A stretch of DNA of 9,849 nucleotides from the NCBI GenBank assembly GCA_030673005.1, contig DAOVFI010000063.1, positions 1 through 9,849 on the forward strand, given 5' to 3'. Of the stretch, positions 7,082-9,849 are shown in pieces (the first letter of the stretch is position 1; each line of letters begins with the position of its first letter). A model generated the notes under the pieces. That model saw nothing but the letters and a program-made list of their open reading frames with translations, did no database searches and was not told the origin of the DNA. The position numbers were made by a program, and so were the translations under genes. This stretch comes from Planctomycetales bacterium. GTDB taxonomy: Bacteria > Planctomycetota > Phycisphaerae > SM23-33.

Positions 7082-7996
7082 ATGGCTGTAAAGACACGTG
7101 TCAGTTTCTTCCTCGATGATGTCGGACCTTACGCCACCGGAGTGCCGGGACGGGAAAAAGAACTGGTCCCGATCGACGGCGGCGCACTGAAGGAGTTTCT
7201 GGAATTCGTGAAGGACCGCGGACTGGCCGGGGCGGCGTCGGTAATTCCCGGATGGGCCGGGGCGCTGCTTACCCGCCCTAAGAACGACCACGAGCGCGGG
7301 TTCGCCGACGTGCTGGGGACCTTCGGGAATTATCCGGTCGATCCGCACATGGAGATTATGACCCACGGGCCGCTGTTCGATTTTGCCAAAATGGCCCCGT
7401 TCGAGGACGGCCGGAACGAAATGGACTGGCTGGACGACCACTCCGTCTCGCTCGATAAGTGCCGGGATTATTTTCTGGGCACAATCAAAGTCGGGCGCGA
7501 ACTGGGCGTCTGCTACACGGGCTTATCCACGCCCGGGACGCATCCGCAGATGAATCCGAACGTCTGGGAATCGCTGCTGGACCTGGCCGAGGCGGGCGAT
7601 TTTCCCTCCGAGGCGATCCCCGCGTTCGTTACCATCGAGGAAGGCCCGAACGTCTTCGAGCCACAGGCCAAAGTTACACGTGATCGATTTGCTGTCTATG
7701 ACATGCCCTCGGGCGTCTGGGACCACATCGCCTCCTGGCGCAACAGCCCGGACTGGGTCAGCGTCGATCACTACCTCAACGCCGACGGCGACGGACACCT
7801 GGCCGCGATAATCAAGGCCGAGTCGCCCGTGGCGATCTTCCACATGCACTGGCAGGGACTGAACCCCCAGACCGGACTGGGCTGGAAGACGTTCGGCGAA
7901 ATGATCGACCGATTGATGAGCATCTATGGCGACCGGGTCATCTGGCAAAAACCCAGCGAAATCGCAACAGAATTTAACCGGGAAAGAGAGGCTTGA
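7082..7996 (+). CDS. Uncharacterised protein, possible divergent NodB-like deacetylase/hydrolase barrel
   Basis: A soluble cytoplasmic protein of 304 residues with no signal peptide or membrane segment. I do not recognise the family with certainty. Its layout recalls the polysaccharide deacetylase (NodB) fold: a first strand with paired aspartates SFFLDDVG (8-15), a His-containing segment PHMEIMTHG (88-96), a strand-loop with GLSTPGTHP (147-155), and a late strand with two histidines IFHMHW (252-257). These correspond in order to the TFDDG, H-x3-5-H, RxPY and LxH motifs of that superfamily, but each is degenerate, so metal binding and deacetylase activity are guesses. It could equally be another alpha/beta-barrel hydrolase. 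It is the first gene of a unit whose next gene starts 1 nt after its stop, which argues that the two products act on the same compound or pathway. The complete reading frame and clear ribosome site make it a real gene. Confidence 0.85.
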   Translation: MAVKTRVSFFLDDVGPYATGVPGREKELVPIDGGALKEFLEFVKDRGLAGAASVIPGWAGALLTRPKNDHERGFADVLGTFGNYPVDPHMEIMTHGPLFDFAKMAPFEDGRNEMDWLDDHSVSLDKCRDYFLGTIKVGRELGVCYTGLSTPGTHPQMNPNVWESLLDLAEAGDFPSEAIPAFVTIEEGPNVFEPQAKVTRDRFAVYDMPSGVWDHIASWRNSPDWVSVDHYLNADGDGHLAAIIKAESPVAIFHMHWQGLNPQTGLGWKTFGEMIDRLMSIYGDRVIWQKPSEIATEFNREREA

Positions 7997-7997
7997 A

Positions 7998-9590
7998 ATG
8001 TCATCCCTGAATTTTTTCGACAGCAATTGCATGATTGGGACAGTAACCGTCCCCCAGCCGAGAGCGTTCCATTCGGCTGAAGCCCTGACAGACGAGATGG
8101 AATTCGTCGGGATCGACGAGGCGCTGGTGTATCACGCACTGGCGAAGGAATACCATCCCCGCGAGGGCAACGAAGTCCTGATGGAGCGGATCGCCGGTAA
8201 AGAGGGTTTGCATCCGATGTGGGTTCTCCTGCCCGACACCAATTCGGATATGCCGGGGCCTGACGAACTTGTTGACCAGATGAAGCACAGGGGTGTTCGG
8301 GCGGCGCGGTTGTTTCCGCGTGGTTACGGCCTCATTCTCGACGAGCGTACCTGCGGGCCGCTGCTGGGCGCATTGGAAAATGAGGAGATACCCCTGTTCA
8401 TTGACAAGGATCAGGTGGATATTAAGGACCTGGCGCAGGTTTGCGAAAAGCATCCCGGTCTTCCCATCGTTCTCACCGAAGCGGACTGGCGGAGCAACCG
8501 CGTTTTGTATCCTCTCCTGAGAGATTTACCAAACCTGCACCTGGAGATCGGACGGTTCCAGGCATATCAGGGGATCGAGGATGTCTGCGAGAAGTTCAGC
8601 GCCGACCGGCTCCTGTTCGGGACGCACCTGCCATACGCTGCCTCTGGGGCGGCCATTACAATGGTAACGCACGCCGACATCAGCGATGAAGAAAAGCAGA
8701 AGATAGCCGGTGGTAATCTTCGCCGGCTTCTGGGTATTACTTCACCGCCTGTCGTGCGCGAAGGCAAGCCCTGTGACGACGTTATGGCTGCTTTGAGGCG
8801 CGGTGAGCGGCTTGACCGACCCCTGGTAATAGACGCCCACTGCCACATGGGACAGGTAAGCGGTTTTGCCGTCTGCCCGAACGACCCGGACGAGATGATC
8901 TCCCTGGCCGATAAACTCGGCATCGACGTGCTCTACGTCAGCCACATGGCCAGCATCGGACCCGATTGCAGGTACGGAAACGACAGAGTAGCCGAGGGTG
9001 TAAAAAAATTCCCCGACAGGTTCGTCGGATACGCCGTGGTCAACCCCCGGTATCCCGACGACGTGGAGCCGGAACTGGCTAGATGCTTCGGGCAACTGGG
9101 GATGAAGGCAATCAAACTGCACGCCACCGCCCACGGAAACTATCCGCTCGACGAACCGGGGTACGAGGCGGTCTGGCAGTACTCCGAGCGGCTGAAACTA
9201 CCCGTGCTCATCGACGTGCCTGAAGGAGGATACGAGCGGCTGGACCGTGTCTGCCGGAAGTACCCGGGCGCGAGGATTATGCCGGCCCACTCCGGCGGCA
9301 GTTACGAGATGGCCGATAAGTCCATCAAACTCGCTAAAAACCACCCGAGCGTGATCCTGGAGATAAACTACACCCCCCGCCCGTACGCTATGATCGAGTA
9401 CCTCGTCGAGAAGGTCGGGGCAGATCGGGTCATCTTCGGCACGGACTGGGTCTATCGGGACCCGCGTCCGCAACTGGGCTGGGTCGGATACGCACGGATA
9501 AGTCCGTCCGATAAGGAAAAGATTCTCGGAGGAAATATGGCAAGGCTCCTCAAGGACGCGACCGACGCTATCGCGGAGAACGCACATTAA
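7998..9590 (+). CDS. Two-domain amidohydrolase (amidohydrolase-2 family), N-terminal copy degenerate
   Basis: Two tandem copies of the amidohydrolase-2 TIM barrel in one 530-residue protein. This family catalyses metal-dependent hydrolysis or decarboxylation of small molecules. The C-terminal copy (about 275-520) has VIDAHCHMG (277-285; H281, H283), AIKLH (371-375; K373), MPAHSGG (428-434; H431) and IFGTDW (479-484; D483), close to the standard ligand set. One usual His position, in LPVLIDVPEGG (401-411), is Asp (406). The N-terminal copy (about 1-247) aligns along its length but has lost the residues: FFDSNCMIG (6-14) has N and M for the two His, R104 for Lys, E161 for His, and FGTHLP (207-212) has His for the final Asp. 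It is probably a structural or regulatory half. The ATG at 7998 follows the upstream stop by 1 nt with GAGAGG 6 nt before it, so translation is probably coupled. The substrate is unknown. Both copies end with the matching motif GGNxxRLL. Confidence 0.88.
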   Translation: MSSLNFFDSNCMIGTVTVPQPRAFHSAEALTDEMEFVGIDEALVYHALAKEYHPREGNEVLMERIAGKEGLHPMWVLLPDTNSDMPGPDELVDQMKHRGVRAARLFPRGYGLILDERTCGPLLGALENEEIPLFIDKDQVDIKDLAQVCEKHPGLPIVLTEADWRSNRVLYPLLRDLPNLHLEIGRFQAYQGIEDVCEKFSADRLLFGTHLPYAASGAAITMVTHADISDEEKQKIAGGNLRRLLGITSPPVVREGKPCDDVMAALRRGERLDRPLVIDAHCHMGQVSGFAVCPNDPDEMISLADKLGIDVLYVSHMASIGPDCRYGNDRVAEGVKKFPDRFVGYAVVNPRYPDDVEPELARCFGQLGMKAIKLHATAHGNYPLDEPGYEAVWQYSERLKLPVLIDVPEGGYERLDRVCRKYPGARIMPAHSGGSYEMADKSIKLAKNHPSVILEINYTPRPYAMIEYLVEKVGADRVIFGTDWVYRDPRPQLGWVGYARISPSDKEKILGGNMARLLKDATDAIAENAH

Positions 9591-9594
9591 GATG

Positions 9595-9674
9595 ATGGGT
9601 GCCATGTTTTCGCCTGTAGCGCAGCGGAAGGCGTAAACATGCCTACCCGCTTCGCGTGAAGGCATGGCACCCAT
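9595..9674. repeat. 80-bp palindromic repeat element (REP/MITE-like)
   Basis: A perfect 12-bp inverted repeat, ATGGGTGCCATG (9595-9606) and CATGGCACCCAT (9663-9674), encloses two nested inverted repeats. CATGTTTTCGCC (9603-9614) pairs with GGCGTAAACATG (9630-9641) with one mismatch, and CATGCCT (9638-9644) pairs with AGGCATG (9660-9666), whose loop holds a further CGC/GCG pair. The whole can form a three-way or alternative stem structure. It starts 5 bp after the amidohydrolase stop. The termini contain the pattern GGGTGCCATG/CATGGCACCC, which I recall as common in planctomycete genomes; no second copy is in this window. It lacks a T-run on the plus strand, so it is not a classical terminator, though it could stabilise the 3' end of the mRNA. 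Confidence 0.75.
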
Positions 9675-9721
9675 AATGTTAGATTTTACAGAGTACCAGA
9701 AAGAATCAAAGGTCTGAAGAG

Positions 9722-9849
9722 ATGAAAGCCCTGTTACTTGCCGCCGGCGAAGGACGGCGGCTGGACCCGTTCACACAGGTCCGACCAAAGCCGGTTCTGC
9801 CCCTGGCCAACCGCCCGCTGATTCTCTACCTGGTTGATTTCATCAGGCA
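9722..9849 (+). CDS. Sugar-nucleotide nucleotidyltransferase, N-terminal fragment (runs off window)
   Basis: The first 42 residues of a nucleotidyltransferase that joins a sugar 1-phosphate to a nucleoside triphosphate to give an NDP-sugar and pyrophosphate. The nucleotide-binding signature is clear: LLAAGEGRRLDPFT (5-18) then RPKPVLPLANRPLI (21-34), matching the G-x-G-x-R ... P-K-P pattern of RmlA/GlmU/GalU/ManC-type enzymes. I cannot tell which NDP-sugar is made. AAAGG (9708-9712) lies 9 nt before the ATG. The gene follows the palindromic element by 47 bp; I see no convincing promoter between them, so it may be read from upstream or have its own weak promoter. Confidence 0.9.
   Translation, partial: MKALLLAAGEGRRLDPFTQVRPKPVLPLANRPLILYLVDFIR

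Overview
The window is about 9.8 kb of GC-rich bacterial chromosome. It looks most like a member of the Planctomycetota, perhaps the Phycisphaerae or a relative. This rests on a FlgI-like lipoprotein of a type I associate with that phylum, on the general codon and base composition, and on two short dispersed-type repeats. No rRNA or other taxonomic marker is present, so the placement is inference. Coding density is high, and there is no tRNA, rRNA, CRISPR array or recognisable transposase.

Minus-strand block (1-6753). Read in transcription order, a divergent intergenic region at 6754-7081 leads into three genes. The first is a 574-residue predicted lipoprotein with a FlgI (flagellar P-ring)-like N-terminal half, a short HEAT-like stretch and an unassigned C-terminal domain. 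After 51 bp comes smc, a complete 1240-residue chromosome partition ATPase. After another 120 bp comes the start of a class beta DNA methyltransferase, which runs off the left edge just as a restriction-nuclease-like domain begins. The hinge of smc carries a 12-codon in-frame insertion that looks like a dispersed repeat.

Plus-strand block (7082-9849). An extended -10 promoter just upstream drives a two-gene unit with a 1-nt gap between the genes. The first gene encodes a 304-residue barrel-like protein faintly resembling NodB-type polysaccharide deacetylases. The second encodes a 530-residue protein made of two fused amidohydrolase-2 domains. The N-terminal copy has lost every metal-ligand position I can align, while the C-terminal copy keeps most of them. 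An 80-bp palindromic repeat element follows. The window ends inside the first 42 codons of a nucleotidyltransferase of the sugar-nucleotide pyrophosphorylase type.

How the genes fit together. The minus block mixes chromosome maintenance (SMC), an envelope lipoprotein and probable DNA restriction-modification, with no obvious shared pathway. The plus block looks like small-molecule or carbohydrate metabolism: a possible deacetylase or hydrolase, a metal-dependent hydrolase of the amidohydrolase superfamily, and then an NDP-sugar synthesis gene. Its substrates cannot be told from sequence. The items most worth following up are the two-domain amidohydrolase with a dead N-terminal half and its partner, the methyltransferase-nuclease fusion, the repeat inside the SMC hinge, and the FlgI-like lipoprotein outside any flagellar cluster.
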